DNA from: Streptomyces sp. L2
GTDB taxonomy: Bacteria; Actinomycetota; Actinomycetes; Streptomycetales; Streptomycetaceae
NCBI RefSeq assembly: GCF_004124325.1
Contig: NZ_QBDT01000001.1
Span: 4,712,001-4,776,000 of the forward strand
Direction: 5' to 3'
DNA: 64,000 bases
Shown here: positions 8,860 to 17,500 of the stretch, in pieces
Position numbering within the stretch: the stretch's first letter is position 1
How the letters are laid out: each line of letters begins with the position of its first letter
The notes under the pieces: generated by a model
What the model saw: only the letters and a program-made list of their open reading frames with translations
Databases searched by the model: none
Told to the model about the DNA's origin: nothing
Translations under genes and position numbers: made by a program

Positions 8860-9378
8860 TCAGTCGCCGGTTGCGGTGGGGTCGACGATGCGGACGCCGA
8901 AGTGGGCGCTGAGCGCGATGCAGGTGCGGCAGGGGGTGGCGAAGCTGCCGTGGAGGGGGTCGCCGTCCTCGCGTATGCGGCGGGTGGTGAGTTTGGCCTG
9001 CTTGAGGGCCTTGCGGGCCTCGCTGTTGCTCATGGGTTTGCGGGCGGCGCGTTTGCTGCGGGCGGCGTCGGCGGCGCTGATGTGGCGGGAGATGAGGATG
9101 GTCTCGGCGCAGCGGCCGGTGAAGCGGTCGCGTTGGGCGCTGGTGAGGGTGTCGAGGAAGTCCTGGACGAGGGGGTGCAGGGGTGGGGGTTCCTCGCCGC
9201 GGGCGGGGGTGCCGGTGAGGGTGGCGCCGCGGACGGAGAGGGCGGCGGCGACGGTGGGCAGGATGCCGTCGCGGCGGTGCAGGAGGGTGGGTGCGGGGGG
9301 TGTGTCGGTGCCGCTCCAGCCGATGCGGGGGTCGCCGGCCGCCCGCATGTCGGTTCCTCCGGTCTGTGCCGTGTTCAT
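8860..9378 (-). CDS. YwqJ-related deaminase (toxin-like)
   Basis: The 172-residue protein carries the two zinc motifs of the YwqJ branch of the cytidine-deaminase fold. These are GRCAETILISRHI at about residue 89, supplying one Cys and the catalytic Glu, and PCRTCIALSAHFGVRI near the C-terminus, supplying two Cys. YwqJ domains are usually the C-terminal warheads of secreted polymorphic toxins. Here the domain stands alone, with a Pro-rich N-terminus and no signal peptide or export domain. The SUKH-3 gene follows on the same strand. ATG 9378 has GGGAGGGG upstream. It may be a toxin, a toxin remnant or a domesticated deaminase; the substrate is unknown. Confidence 0.8.
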   Translation of the reverse strand: MNTAQTGGTDMRAAGDPRIGWSGTDTPPAPTLLHRRDGILPTVAAALSVRGATLTGTPARGEEPPPLHPLVQDFLDTLTSAQRDRFTGRCAETILISRHISAADAARSKRAARKPMSNSEARKALKQAKLTTRRIREDGDPLHGSFATPCRTCIALSAHFGVRIVDPTATGD

Positions 9379-9639
9379 GGTCGTCTTCCCCTCCCGGGTG
9401 TCCCCCGAAGGACACAGAGTGCCAAATGCCGTGGCTGGTGCGGAAGCTGGGGCGGCGCGACACGCCAGGAGCGGGGCGGGCTGTCACGGCGGGGTGACGG
9501 CTGGTCACGGTGGGGGAGTGGCGGTTGTCTCGTGGATGTGGTGGGCCGGTGACCGGGGTGCGGGTAGCGCTTAGGCTGTCGGCATCCGCGATCGATACCG
9601 CCGTTCAGGCCAGAGATGACGCCGCAGGGGGCAACCGCC

Positions 9640-10650
9640 ATGACGACAGGTCGGCTCGGGCAGCAAGCCGCGCCGCCGAACGCGGCCTATGCCGGGCAGG
9701 TCGTGCACTTCCCGGATCCGGTGCGGGCGGCACGTCACCCGAGAGGGGTACGGGTCGATGACGGCGGTTACCCCGATTTCTCTCCGTATGCGCGTGCGGC
9801 GGCGGAGATCGCCGAGCCGCCGGAGGGTTTCGGGGTCGACGAGTTGCGGCTGACGGACTATGTGTCGGCGAACGCGGCTCTGGCGGCGACGGGGCACGAG
9901 TTGTGGGACACGGTGCCGGATGTGGCGACGCCGCACGGCTGGACGTGGCATCACGTGGTGGGGTCGCGTCGGCTGGAGCTGGTGCCGGTCGAGGTGAAGG
10001 CGTTGCTGCGGCATCACGGTGGGGTGGCGACGGCTCGGGTGGAGCACGGCAAGCGGGGGACGCGGCCGTTGCAGGAGACGCGTCCGGCGCATTTCGGTTT
10101 GCCGAAGTCGGGTGTGGCGGTGTCGGAGGCGCAGGTGCTGGGGGTCGAGGAGGATCTCGGGTACCGGCTGCCGGGTGCGTACCGGTCGTTCTTGAAGGCG
10201 GCGGGTGGGTGTGCTCCGGTGGGTGCGGCGCTGGACGCCGAGTTGGGTCTGCTGGTGGACCAGCCGTTCTTCACGGTGCGTGAGGAGGCGGCGGTCAATG
10301 ACCTGGTGTATGTCAACAAGTGTCTGCGGGACCATCTGACGAAGGACTATCTGTGCGTGGGTTTCGTGCAGGGTGGTCTGCTCGCGGTGAAGGTGAAGGG
10401 CGAGCGGCTGGGTTCGGTGTGGTTCTGCGCGTACGACGATGTGCGGGACGTGGATCCGTCGTGTCCGCCGGCGGAGCGGGTGGAGCGGTTGCTGTTGCCG
10501 TGCGGTGAGGACTTCGACGGGTTCCTGTCGCGGCTGGCGGGTAATCCGCCGGAGCTGGAGACGGTGGCGAATCTGATGGTGGACGGCGGTTTCGCGCGTG
10601 CCGTTCCGGTGTCGTCCGGGTCGGGGTCGTCCGTGCCGGTGGGGGAGTGA
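9640..10650 (+). CDS. SMI1/KNR4 (SUKH) family protein
   Basis: The 336-residue protein has a Streptomyces-specific N-terminal region (GQVVHFPDPVRAARHPRGVR). A C-terminal SUKH fold follows, with VEEDLGYRLPGAYRSFLKAAGG, LLVDQPFFTV, YLCVGFVQGGLLAVKVKG and VWFCAYDDV as successive elements. SUKH proteins are recognised immunity proteins, although some are housekeeping. Two ATGs are possible; 9640 is preferred over 9616 because GGGGGC lies eight bases upstream. It is divergent from the YwqJ deaminase across 261 bp and stops 10 bp before the next gene, so the two plus-strand genes form an operon. Confidence 0.82.
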   Translation: MTTGRLGQQAAPPNAAYAGQVVHFPDPVRAARHPRGVRVDDGGYPDFSPYARAAAEIAEPPEGFGVDELRLTDYVSANAALAATGHELWDTVPDVATPHGWTWHHVVGSRRLELVPVEVKALLRHHGGVATARVEHGKRGTRPLQETRPAHFGLPKSGVAVSEAQVLGVEEDLGYRLPGAYRSFLKAAGGCAPVGAALDAELGLLVDQPFFTVREEAAVNDLVYVNKCLRDHLTKDYLCVGFVQGGLLAVKVKGERLGSVWFCAYDDVRDVDPSCPPAERVERLLLPCGEDFDGFLSRLAGNPPELETVANLMVDGGFARAVPVSSGSGSSVPVGE

Positions 10651-10660
10651 GCGTTCAGCG

Positions 10661-13600
10661 ATGGTGACTTTCGCGCAGGCGCAGGAGCGCGCCGAGGAGT
10701 GGATCAACGGGGACGTCCCGTCGTACCAGCATCGTGAGGTGCGGGTGCGGGAGTTCGAGCTGGGTTTCGTGGTGTGGGGCGAGGACCGTGCGGACGGTCC
10801 GCGTTCGGACGCGGGCGGGCAGCGGCTGGTGCTGGCCCGGGACACGGGTGAGGCGACGCTGTGGCCCGCGCTGCCGGTGGGTGAGGTGATCCGCCGGTAC
10901 GAGGAGGAGTACGGCCGTCCGGACGAGGCCGGGGCGCCGGTTCCGGCGCCGGCCGCGGCCCGGGTGGACCTGAACCAGACGTCGTTCCTGCTGAGTCCGC
11001 CGGAGTGGTTGCAGGAGGCGGCGGACAAGCTGGGTATCCCGGACCGCCGGTCGGGTGAGGGTGCCGCGGATGCCGTGTCGTCGTCTTCCGGTGGGCTGGC
11101 CGAGACGCAGGCCGGGGTGCCTGCGCCTGCGTCCGCGCCTGCGCCTGCGCCTGCGTCCGCACCCGCGCCCGCGCCCGCGCCCGCGCCTGCGTCCGCGCCC
11201 GAGCCTGCGTCCGCGGCGGCGGCCGTTCCGGCCGGTTCCGCTGCGGCGGCGAGTGGCGTGGACGCGTCCGCCGGGGCGACGCCGTGGGCCGGTACGGACA
11301 CGAACGCCGATGCCGGGGAGGATCGTTCGGTGCCGTTGCCTGCGACGGTGTTCGCGCCGCCGTTGAGCGAGCAGTCCGCCGAGCCCCCGCGTCCGCCGGC
11401 GGCCGCGCCGGACGCGAAGACGGCGTTGATGTCGGGGGGCAGCCAGTTGCCCCGCACGAAGGTCTCGCGGGCGCTCGACGACTCGTCCGGGCCGGGGGCG
11501 CCGTCGGCTCCGGAGGCTCCCGGGGCTCGGCAGGGGAGTACGCCCCCGCCGGGCCCGGCGTCGTACGGCTACCCGGAGGCCCCGGCGGCCCAGGCGGCAC
11601 CGGGTACGCCCCCGCCGGGCACACCGGCGTACGCTCCGGCGCACGGCACCCCGCCCGCGCCCCCGGTTCCGGGGAGTGGTGCACCGCAGGGCAGCACCCC
11701 TCCGCCGTACGGCTATCCGCCGGCGTCGGGCGGTGACCCGAACGCGGCGCAGTCGCCGTCGGGTTCGGCCGCTCCGGGGCGGCCGCTCGCGCCGAACGCC
11801 GGGGACATCGCGGACGCCGCGACGAGCAAGGCCGCGCCGCCGCCGCGGAAGGGCCGTGCCGGGGCGGGCGCGCCGCCGCCTCCGCCGGGTGCGCCGGGCG
11901 CACGCCCGGGGAGTACGCCCCCGCCGCCCGCGCCTGCCGAGCCGGGTACGCCTCCGGGCGGCTACGTCCGCACCCAGTTGGTGTCGGCGCTCGGACCGGA
12001 CGGGCAGCCCGAGGTGCCGGCCGCTCCGGGCGCTCCCAACCCGGCCAACCCGCCCGGCGCGCCGGGTACCCCGGGCGGTATTCCGGCGGGCAACGTCCAC
12101 CACGCGGCCACGGTGTTCGCCGACCCGAGCCTGCTGGGCGGACCCGGCCCGGTGCCGCCGCCGAGCGCCCCCGGTGCTCCCGGGGCCCCAGGCACCCCGC
12201 CTCCGCCCCCGCCCGCGCCGGGCATGCCGAACCCGCCCGGCGTCCCGGGGACCCCGGGCATGCCCGCCGCCCCTGGCGCGCCGCAGCCGCCGGGTGCCCC
12301 GGGTGCTCCCGGCGCGCGGGGTGCCGTACACCACGCGGAGACCGTCCTGGCCGCGCCGCCGGTGGCCGGTCCGGGCGTACCCCCGCCGCCCGCGGCCCCG
12401 GGTGCTCCCGGAATGCCGCCGGGTGCTCCGGGCGGTCCGGGTGCTCCAGGTGTTCCCGGTGTCCCGGGCATGCCGCCCGGCCCCGGTGCTCCGGGCGGGC
12501 CCGGTATGCCGCCGCCGGTGCCGGGTGCTCCCGGGATGGCGCAGCCCATGCCTCCCGGTGCGATGCCGCCGCCCGGTGTCCCGCTGCCGGGGCAGCCGGG
12601 GGCGTACGGGTATCCGCCGCAGGGGCAGCCGACGGTCGGCCCCGGTTACCAGGCGGTCCTGCGTTACCGCGCGCAGGACGGTTCGGAGCAGCAGCTGATC
12701 CGGCGTTCGGCGCCGGGTACGCCGCACCCGGAGTGGCAGATCTTCCACGAGTTGCGGGCGATGAACGTGCCCGCCGACCAAGTGCTGGAGCTGCACACGG
12801 AGTTGGAGTCGTGTGAGCTGCCGGGCGCGTACTGTGCGCGGATGATCCGGGAGCAGTGGCCGCAGGCGCGGATCACGAGCATCGCGCCGTACGGCACCGA
12901 TCACGCGAGCCGGCAGCAGGGTATGCGGCAACTGCTGGCACATCAGGGTGAGTTGCACCAGGTCGCGGACGGTCCCGCGCGGCCGGCGCCGGTGCGGGCG
13001 CCGCTGCCGCCGGTGCAGCCCGTGCCGCCGGTGCCGCCGGAGGCGATCGGGCAGGAGCTGGCGGCGGTGTTCGGGCCGGGTGTGTTCCGGTTCGAGCAGC
13101 AGGCGGTGTCGCGGCAGGGTGTGCCGCCGGTCGTGGCGCACACGCTGCTGGCGGCTGGGCTGCCGGTGGACCTCGGTCCGTTCTTCTGGGCGCAGGCCCA
13201 GCCGGGTCGTCCGGTGCCGACACTGGCGGAGCTGGCGGCCGAGCGCGGCGTGCAGCCGGCGCCGGACGCGGGGTCGTACCTTGTGATGGGGACGGACTTC
13301 GGCCGGGCCCTGTGTGTGCAGTACGGCACCGCGAACATCGTGGCCGTGCCGGTGGAGGCGGGGCCGGGCGGTGCGCCGGTGGCGCCGCAGTTCGTGAACT
13401 CGGGGCTGCCGGAGTTCGCGCGCTGTCTGGCGCTGCTGGGCCGGATGTGGCGGCTGAGGTACGGGCTGAACCAGGAGCAGGCGGGCCGCTGGACGGTGGA
13501 TTTCCAGGCCCAGTTGTCCGCCCTGGATCCGGCGGCGCTGGCTTCGCCGGAGAGCTGGTGGTCGGTGCTGCTGGAGCAGATGTGGGACGGGCTGCTGTAG
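10661..13600 (+). CDS. YrhB-like / Pro-Ala-Gly linker / deaminase / SUKH-4 fusion protein
   Basis: The 979-residue protein has four parts. Residues 1-90 (VTFAQAQERAEEWINGD) look like the YrhB/Imm35 domain. Residues about 130-655 are low complexity: Pro-Ala dipeptides coded by 6-bp repeats near 11120-11215, then collagen-like PGAPG runs with two VHHAxTV boxes. Residues about 660-755 resemble a polymorphic-toxin deaminase, with HPEWQIFHEL followed by HTELESCELPGAYC, i.e. an H-x-E and two Cys. The last 190 residues have SUKH-4 features (YLVMGTDFGRALCV, FVNSGLPEFARCLALL). A toxin domain and immunity-like domains in one chain is unusual. No signal peptide or export domain is seen. ATG 10661 is used; a GGGGGAG lies upstream across the end of the previous gene. 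Confidence 0.75.
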   Translation: MVTFAQAQERAEEWINGDVPSYQHREVRVREFELGFVVWGEDRADGPRSDAGGQRLVLARDTGEATLWPALPVGEVIRRYEEEYGRPDEAGAPVPAPAAARVDLNQTSFLLSPPEWLQEAADKLGIPDRRSGEGAADAVSSSSGGLAETQAGVPAPASAPAPAPASAPAPAPAPAPASAPEPASAAAAVPAGSAAAASGVDASAGATPWAGTDTNADAGEDRSVPLPATVFAPPLSEQSAEPPRPPAAAPDAKTALMSGGSQLPRTKVSRALDDSSGPGAPSAPEAPGARQGSTPPPGPASYGYPEAPAAQAAPGTPPPGTPAYAPAHGTPPAPPVPGSGAPQGSTPPPYGYPPASGGDPNAAQSPSGSAAPGRPLAPNAGDIADAATSKAAPPPRKGRAGAGAPPPPPGAPGARPGSTPPPPAPAEPGTPPGGYVRTQLVSALGPDGQPEVPAAPGAPNPANPPGAPGTPGGIPAGNVHHAATVFADPSLLGGPGPVPPPSAPGAPGAPGTPPPPPPAPGMPNPPGVPGTPGMPAAPGAPQPPGAPGAPGARGAVHHAETVLAAPPVAGPGVPPPPAAPGAPGMPPGAPGGPGAPGVPGVPGMPPGPGAPGGPGMPPPVPGAPGMAQPMPPGAMPPPGVPLPGQPGAYGYPPQGQPTVGPGYQAVLRYRAQDGSEQQLIRRSAPGTPHPEWQIFHELRAMNVPADQVLELHTELESCELPGAYCARMIREQWPQARITSIAPYGTDHASRQQGMRQLLAHQGELHQVADGPARPAPVRAPLPPVQPVPPVPPEAIGQELAAVFGPGVFRFEQQAVSRQGVPPVVAHTLLAAGLPVDLGPFFWAQAQPGRPVPTLAELAAERGVQPAPDAGSYLVMGTDFGRALCVQYGTANIVAVPVEAGPGGAPVAPQFVNSGLPEFARCLALLGRMWRLRYGLNQEQAGRWTVDFQAQLSALDPAALASPESWWSVLLEQMWDGLL

Positions 13601-13644
13601 GAGTCCGCGGGGGCGGCGACGTCCCAGCCCACAGGGGTTGAACG

Positions 13645-13690
13645 GCCGGAGGGCCGGGTCCGGTCGGATGATCGGGCCCGGCCCTCCGGC
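13645..13690 (+). terminator. Intrinsic-type hairpin after the deaminase/SUKH-4 gene
   Basis: GCCGGAGGGCCGGG (13645-13658) pairs perfectly over 14 bp with CCCGGCCCTCCGGC (13677-13690), 45 bp after the stop codon. There is no T-tract, as is common for Streptomyces terminators. Confidence 0.75.
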
Positions 13691-13840
13691 GTGCCCCGCG
13701 CCACCGTCGTGCACGAACTCGTGCCGGCTTCGACCGCGACATGCCTGCGGAGTGTCGCGTTATGAACACTTACGTCCGATCCATCAAGATATGCGCGAAA
13801 TCATCCTGTCGTGTATGTCCGGTGGAGAGGGGTTCCCAGG

Positions 13841-14761
13841 GTGAGCAGCGCATCGGTGCCGCCGCATGGCTTCGTGACCATCCGGGGGCGCGGCTACCGC
13901 CCCGCACAGGTCGACGCGTACCTGGAGGCCCTGTCGCGGGACCGGGACGCCGCGTGGGAGCGCGCCGCGCGGCTGACCGTGCTCGCCAGGGAGATGGAGG
14001 CGGAGGCCGTCGCGCTGCGCGAGGCCGTCGCCCAGCTCGCCCCGCAGACGTACGAGTCGCTCGGCGAGAGCGCCCGGCGCCTCTACCAGCTGGTGCTCGA
14101 CGAGGCGGCGGACGTGCGGGTGCGGGCGCGGCGCGCGGCGGAGAAGCAGGTCGCGCAGGCCGAGGCGAGCGCCCAGGCGGTGCGCCGGGAGGCGCGGGAG
14201 GCCGCGGACGCGCTCCGCGCGGAGGCCGATGACCGTGCCCGCCAGCGGCTCCTGGCGGCCCAGGCCGAGGCCGACGACCTGCGCGTCGGCGCCCGGCGCG
14301 AGGTGAAGGAGCGGCGCGGTGAGGCGCTCGCCGCGCTGCGCGAGGTACGGCAGCGCACCACGGGCATGCTCGCCGAGCAGGCGCGGGAGCATGCCGAGAG
14401 GCTGGCCGAGGTGGAGGCCGGCCTCGACGCCCAGTGCGTGGTCGCGTCGGGCGCGGACGCCGGGGAGGGGGCCGCGGCGCAGGTGTCGCCGGACGAGCGG
14501 GTGGCCCGCGCGGAGGCCACCCTGGCCGAGGTGGAACGGGAGTTCACGGACGCGGAGGAGGCGGCCCGCCGCTGCGTGGAGGAGGCGGAGGTGCGTGCCG
14601 CCGAGATCGTCGCGGAGGCGCGGGTGCGCGAGGAGCGCGTCGCCCGGCAGACCGAACGGGTGCTGCGCGGGCACAAGGAGACGCGCAACGACCTGCAGGC
14701 CCACATGGACCACGTGCGCAACAGCCTGATCACCCTCACGGGCCGCGCCCCGGCCGAGTGA
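13841..14761 (+). CDS. Coiled-coil DivIVA-like protein ('cellulose-binding' family)
   Basis: The 306-residue protein begins with a short DivIVA-like N-domain (GFVTIRGRGYRPAQVDAYLEAL) and is then almost wholly Ala/Glu/Arg-rich coiled coil. It ends in a basic helix (RQTERVLRGHKETRNDLQAHMDHVRNS, shown here only to mark the end). Such proteins in Streptomyces are called cellulose-binding or filament-forming proteins and are linked to polar growth; a scaffold role is inference. GTG 13841 is preferred over GTG 13811 because GGAGAGG lies about ten bases upstream and the domain starts just after it. No membrane segment is seen. Confidence 0.75.
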   Translation: MSSASVPPHGFVTIRGRGYRPAQVDAYLEALSRDRDAAWERAARLTVLAREMEAEAVALREAVAQLAPQTYESLGESARRLYQLVLDEAADVRVRARRAAEKQVAQAEASAQAVRREAREAADALRAEADDRARQRLLAAQAEADDLRVGARREVKERRGEALAALREVRQRTTGMLAEQAREHAERLAEVEAGLDAQCVVASGADAGEGAAAQVSPDERVARAEATLAEVEREFTDAEEAARRCVEEAEVRAAEIVAEARVREERVARQTERVLRGHKETRNDLQAHMDHVRNSLITLTGRAPAE

Positions 14762-14801
14762 CCGGCCGGCGCACCAGTGCCCCGCCCCAGGGGCGTCAGG
14801 T

Positions 14802-16490
14802 TCAGGTTCCCTTCCGTACCGCCCCCGCCAGGATGCGGCCCTCCACCCCCTCGTACTGGCGGCGCTGTTCCTCCGCCTGTCCGCGGCCGGAGAGGACCGT
14901 GCCCAGCCAGCCGAGGAGGAAGCCGGCCGGGATGGAGACGATGCCCGTGGTGGTGAACGGGAACCAGTTGAAGTCGGCGTGCGGGAACGCCGAGGCGGGT
15001 GAGCCGGAGACGAGGTTGGTGCCCGGCATGAGCAGCAGCACGGTCAGTGAGCCGCCGAGCAGGGTGGCCAGCAGTCCGGTGCGGGTGTAGCGGCGCCAGA
15101 AGAGGCCGTACACCAGGGCCGGGGCGATCGCCGAGGCGCCCAGGCAGAAGGAGAGTGTGACCAGTGGCTGCAGGCTGTGGTGCTGCACCAGGGTCGCCAG
15201 CAGGATCGTCGGCACGCCGATGGCCAGCGCGGACAGCCGGGCCAGGGTCATCTCGCGGCGGGCCGGCATCTCCCGGCCGCGGGCGGCGAACACGTCGTGG
15301 GCCAGGGAGTTGGCGCAGGCGAGGATCATGCCGGCGACCGAGGCGAGCAGGGTCAGGAAGATCGCCGTGGTGACCATGGTGAACAGGACCGTCTCCACCG
15401 TGGACACGTCGGTGCCGAACACCGCGCGCGTGCCCAGCAGATACGCCGTGTTGCCCTGCGGGTCGGCCAGCCCGATCGCCGTACGGCCGAGCAGGGCCGT
15501 GGCGCCGAACCCGACGACGGTGATGACCAGGACGAACGCGGCGACGATGGACACCGCCCAGGACATCGAGCGGCGCACCTGGCGGGCGCTGGACGCGGTG
15601 TACATGCGCATCGTGACGTGCGGCAGCACGCCGCCGCCGAGGACGATGGTCAGCTCCGAGGTGATCATGTCCAGGCGGGGGGTGGCCGAGCCGCCGAACT
15701 GGAGGCCGGAGTGCAGGAACGCCGTTCCGGCGCTGCTCTGCCGGGCGGCGGTGTGGAAGAGCGCGCCGGGGTCCCAGTCGAAGCGGCGCAGCATCAGTAC
15801 GGCGATGACGGCGCCGGAGCCGAGCAGCATCACTATCTTCAGGATCTGGATGAGGGCGGTGCCCTTCATGCCGCCGATCGCCGCGTAGCTGATCATCAAG
15901 ACGCCGAGTCCGATGACGCAGCCCGTCTGCAGGGTCTCGCTGGAGAAGCCGAGGATGAACGCCATCAGCTGGCCGGTGCCGGCGAGCTGGACCAGCATCA
16001 GCGGCAGCAGCGCGGCGATGGTGACCGCGCAGGCGGAGATCCGCACCGCACGGCCCGGCATGCGGCGGGCGAGCGCGTCGCCCATGGTGAACCGGCCCGC
16101 GTTGCGCAGGGGTTCGGCCAGCAGGAACATCAGCAGGAGCAGGGACAGGGCCGTGCTGAGGGCGAGGACGACACCGTCGTAGCCGCACAGGGCGACCACG
16201 CCGCCGGTGCCGAGGACGGTGGCGGCGGAGATGTAGTCGCCGGCGATGGCGAGGCCGTTGCGCAGCGGGGACAGGGAGCCGTAGCCGGTGTAGAACTCGT
16301 CGAGGTCGTCCTCGCGGTCGGGGCCGGTCATCACGCACAGCAGCAGGGTGACGGTGGCCACGGCGGAGAAGGCGACCAGGGACATCGTCTGCCCGGAGCC
16401 GCTGAACCCGGTGAAGCCGGCCGGGTCGGGCGGCCCGGCGGCGAGCGTGCTCAAGGGGGCGCCGAGGGCGGCGGTCAGGGGGGTGCTCAT
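14802..16490 (-). CDS. Sodium:solute symporter, ActP (cation/acetate) type
   Basis: The 562-residue integral membrane protein has about 13 hydrophobic segments. SSS-family marks are a GYGSLSPLRNGLAIAGDYIS stretch after the first helix and MGDALARRMPGRAVR on the cytoplasmic side. The family takes up acetate and related monocarboxylates with cations. Its start overlaps the upstream DUF485 gene by four bases (ATGA), the standard yjcH-actP arrangement, so the two are translationally coupled. Substrate preference cannot be read from sequence. Confidence 0.88.
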   Translation of the reverse strand: MSTPLTAALGAPLSTLAAGPPDPAGFTGFSGSGQTMSLVAFSAVATVTLLLCVMTGPDREDDLDEFYTGYGSLSPLRNGLAIAGDYISAATVLGTGGVVALCGYDGVVLALSTALSLLLLMFLLAEPLRNAGRFTMGDALARRMPGRAVRISACAVTIAALLPLMLVQLAGTGQLMAFILGFSSETLQTGCVIGLGVLMISYAAIGGMKGTALIQILKIVMLLGSGAVIAVLMLRRFDWDPGALFHTAARQSSAGTAFLHSGLQFGGSATPRLDMITSELTIVLGGGVLPHVTMRMYTASSARQVRRSMSWAVSIVAAFVLVITVVGFGATALLGRTAIGLADPQGNTAYLLGTRAVFGTDVSTVETVLFTMVTTAIFLTLLASVAGMILACANSLAHDVFAARGREMPARREMTLARLSALAIGVPTILLATLVQHHSLQPLVTLSFCLGASAIAPALVYGLFWRRYTRTGLLATLLGGSLTVLLLMPGTNLVSGSPASAFPHADFNWFPFTTTGIVSIPAGFLLGWLGTVLSGRGQAEEQRRQYEGVEGRILAGAVRKGT

Positions 16491-16888
16491 CGGCTCGCTC
16501 CTCGGCGTGCGTCCACTTCGGCCTCTTTGCGGATGCGGTCCGCGAGGGGGTCGACGTGACGGCGCGCGGTGTGCTCGTACAGGGCGATCGCCAGCCAGGT
16601 GACGGGGAGTTGGAGGAGGGCGAGCAGCAGTCCGGCGGGGATGCCGTCGGCGACGGTGCTCGTCATGACGTCCGGGGCGAACGCGGACAGCACCAGGAAC
16701 AGGGTGAAGTAGCCGAGCGCGGTGACCGTGGCGGTGCGCCGCTGCAGCCGGTAGGCGCCGCGCAGGACGCGCAGGTCGCTGTGGTGGCCGAGGGGTTCGC
16801 GCGGCGGCTGCGGCCGGGGCGGGCCGGGCGGCATGGGCGGTGGGGGCTGCCAGGGATAGGTGAGGTGCGGCGGGTGGTCGTGGGACAT
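16487..16888 (-). CDS. DUF485 membrane protein, symporter partner
   Basis: The 133-residue protein has a cytoplasmic Pro/His-rich N-terminus and two membrane helices (TVTALGYFTLFLVLSAFAP and GLLLALLQLPVTWLAIALYE). The C-terminus, ARRHVDPLADRIRKEAEVD, is characteristic of DUF485/YjcH proteins that accompany ActP. A longer open frame to 16960 exists, but ATG 16888 has AAGGAG at ideal spacing. It is the first gene of the two-gene symporter operon. Confidence 0.85.
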   Translation of the reverse strand: MSHDHPPHLTYPWQPPPPMPPGPPRPQPPREPLGHHSDLRVLRGAYRLQRRTATVTALGYFTLFLVLSAFAPDVMTSTVADGIPAGLLLALLQLPVTWLAIALYEHTARRHVDPLADRIRKEAEVDARRGASR

Positions 16889-17115
16889 CCCGGGCTCCTT
16901 GCGTGGTTCGGGTCCGCGGCGGCGGACCGCAGGGAGGTGGGGGTGGGAGTGGAGACGCACGTTACTCGCAGGTAGCCGCGATGCGCGAGGGTTTCACCGA
17001 ACTGGACGGTCGGTATGCGCTTGCCCGTTGACCCTCACGCGGCGGAAGGGTGCAGGCTGGGGGCTCCAACCGGTTCTAAACGGGGCGCCGTCGGAGGGCC
17101 GGGGGGTGGAGCCGA

Positions 17116-17157
17116 CCCCTAGGCGGACTCCACCCGTCGGTGGACAGCCCCTAGGGG
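17116..17157. promoter_or_regulatory. Nested palindromes, candidate operator of the ABC transporter
   Basis: CCCCTAGG (17116-17123) and the palindrome CCCCTAGGGG (17148-17157) flank an inverted repeat TCCACC-CGTC-GGTGGA (17129-17144). The block CGGACTC...GTCGGTG within it recurs upstream of the second, paralogous ABC system (44922-44938). It is located about 345 bp before the ATPase start. A regulator-binding role is inferred. Confidence 0.4.
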
Positions 17158-17345
17158 TTCCTCCGTACTACGGGTCGGGGAGGGTTCGTCCCCCCGGAGG
17201 ACGAGAAGGGCCCCGAGCGGTCCTTAACCTGGCTTTACGCCGCCGGGGGGTGGCTGACCGAACCAGCGGGGGTGGGGATTTCCCCCGGAGAAGAGGGGGC
17301 TCCGCACCAGCGCGCGGCACCACTGTCGCCCGCGAGACTCGTCGA

Positions 17346-17436
17346 CGTACGAAGGCGCCGTACGAGGGCGTCGTACGAAGGCGCTATACGAACACACCGT
17401 ACGGACGCGCTGTGCGAAAGCACCGTACGCCGCACC
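17346..17436 (+). repeat. 13-bp tandem repeat, seven units
   Basis: Seven consecutive 13-mers start at 17346, 17359, 17372, 17385, 17398, 17411 and 17424. The consensus is CGTACGAAGGCGC; most units begin with the CGTACG palindrome or a one- to two-base variant. Spacing is exact, with no indels. The array ends about 65 bp before the GTG of the ABC ATPase, in its probable leader or promoter. Confidence 0.85.
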
Positions 17437-17500
17437 ACCAGGACGCACCGCTTCGGCGGGACGCCGACACCGACTGGCTGACCGACATAGGAGATATACC

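Larger units (their letters stand above)
16889..17500. other. 612-bp divergent intergenic region
   Basis: No gene is supported here. The region separates the DUF485-actP operon from the first MacB-like ABC transporter. It contains a palindrome cluster at 17116-17157 and a seven-unit 13-bp tandem repeat at 17346-17436. Short open frames over the repeat show no codon preference or ribosome-binding site. Confidence 0.7.

Noticed and set aside
9616..9639. Alternative start ATG 9616 for the SMI1/SUKH gene
   Set aside because: ATG 9640 has the better ribosome-binding site.
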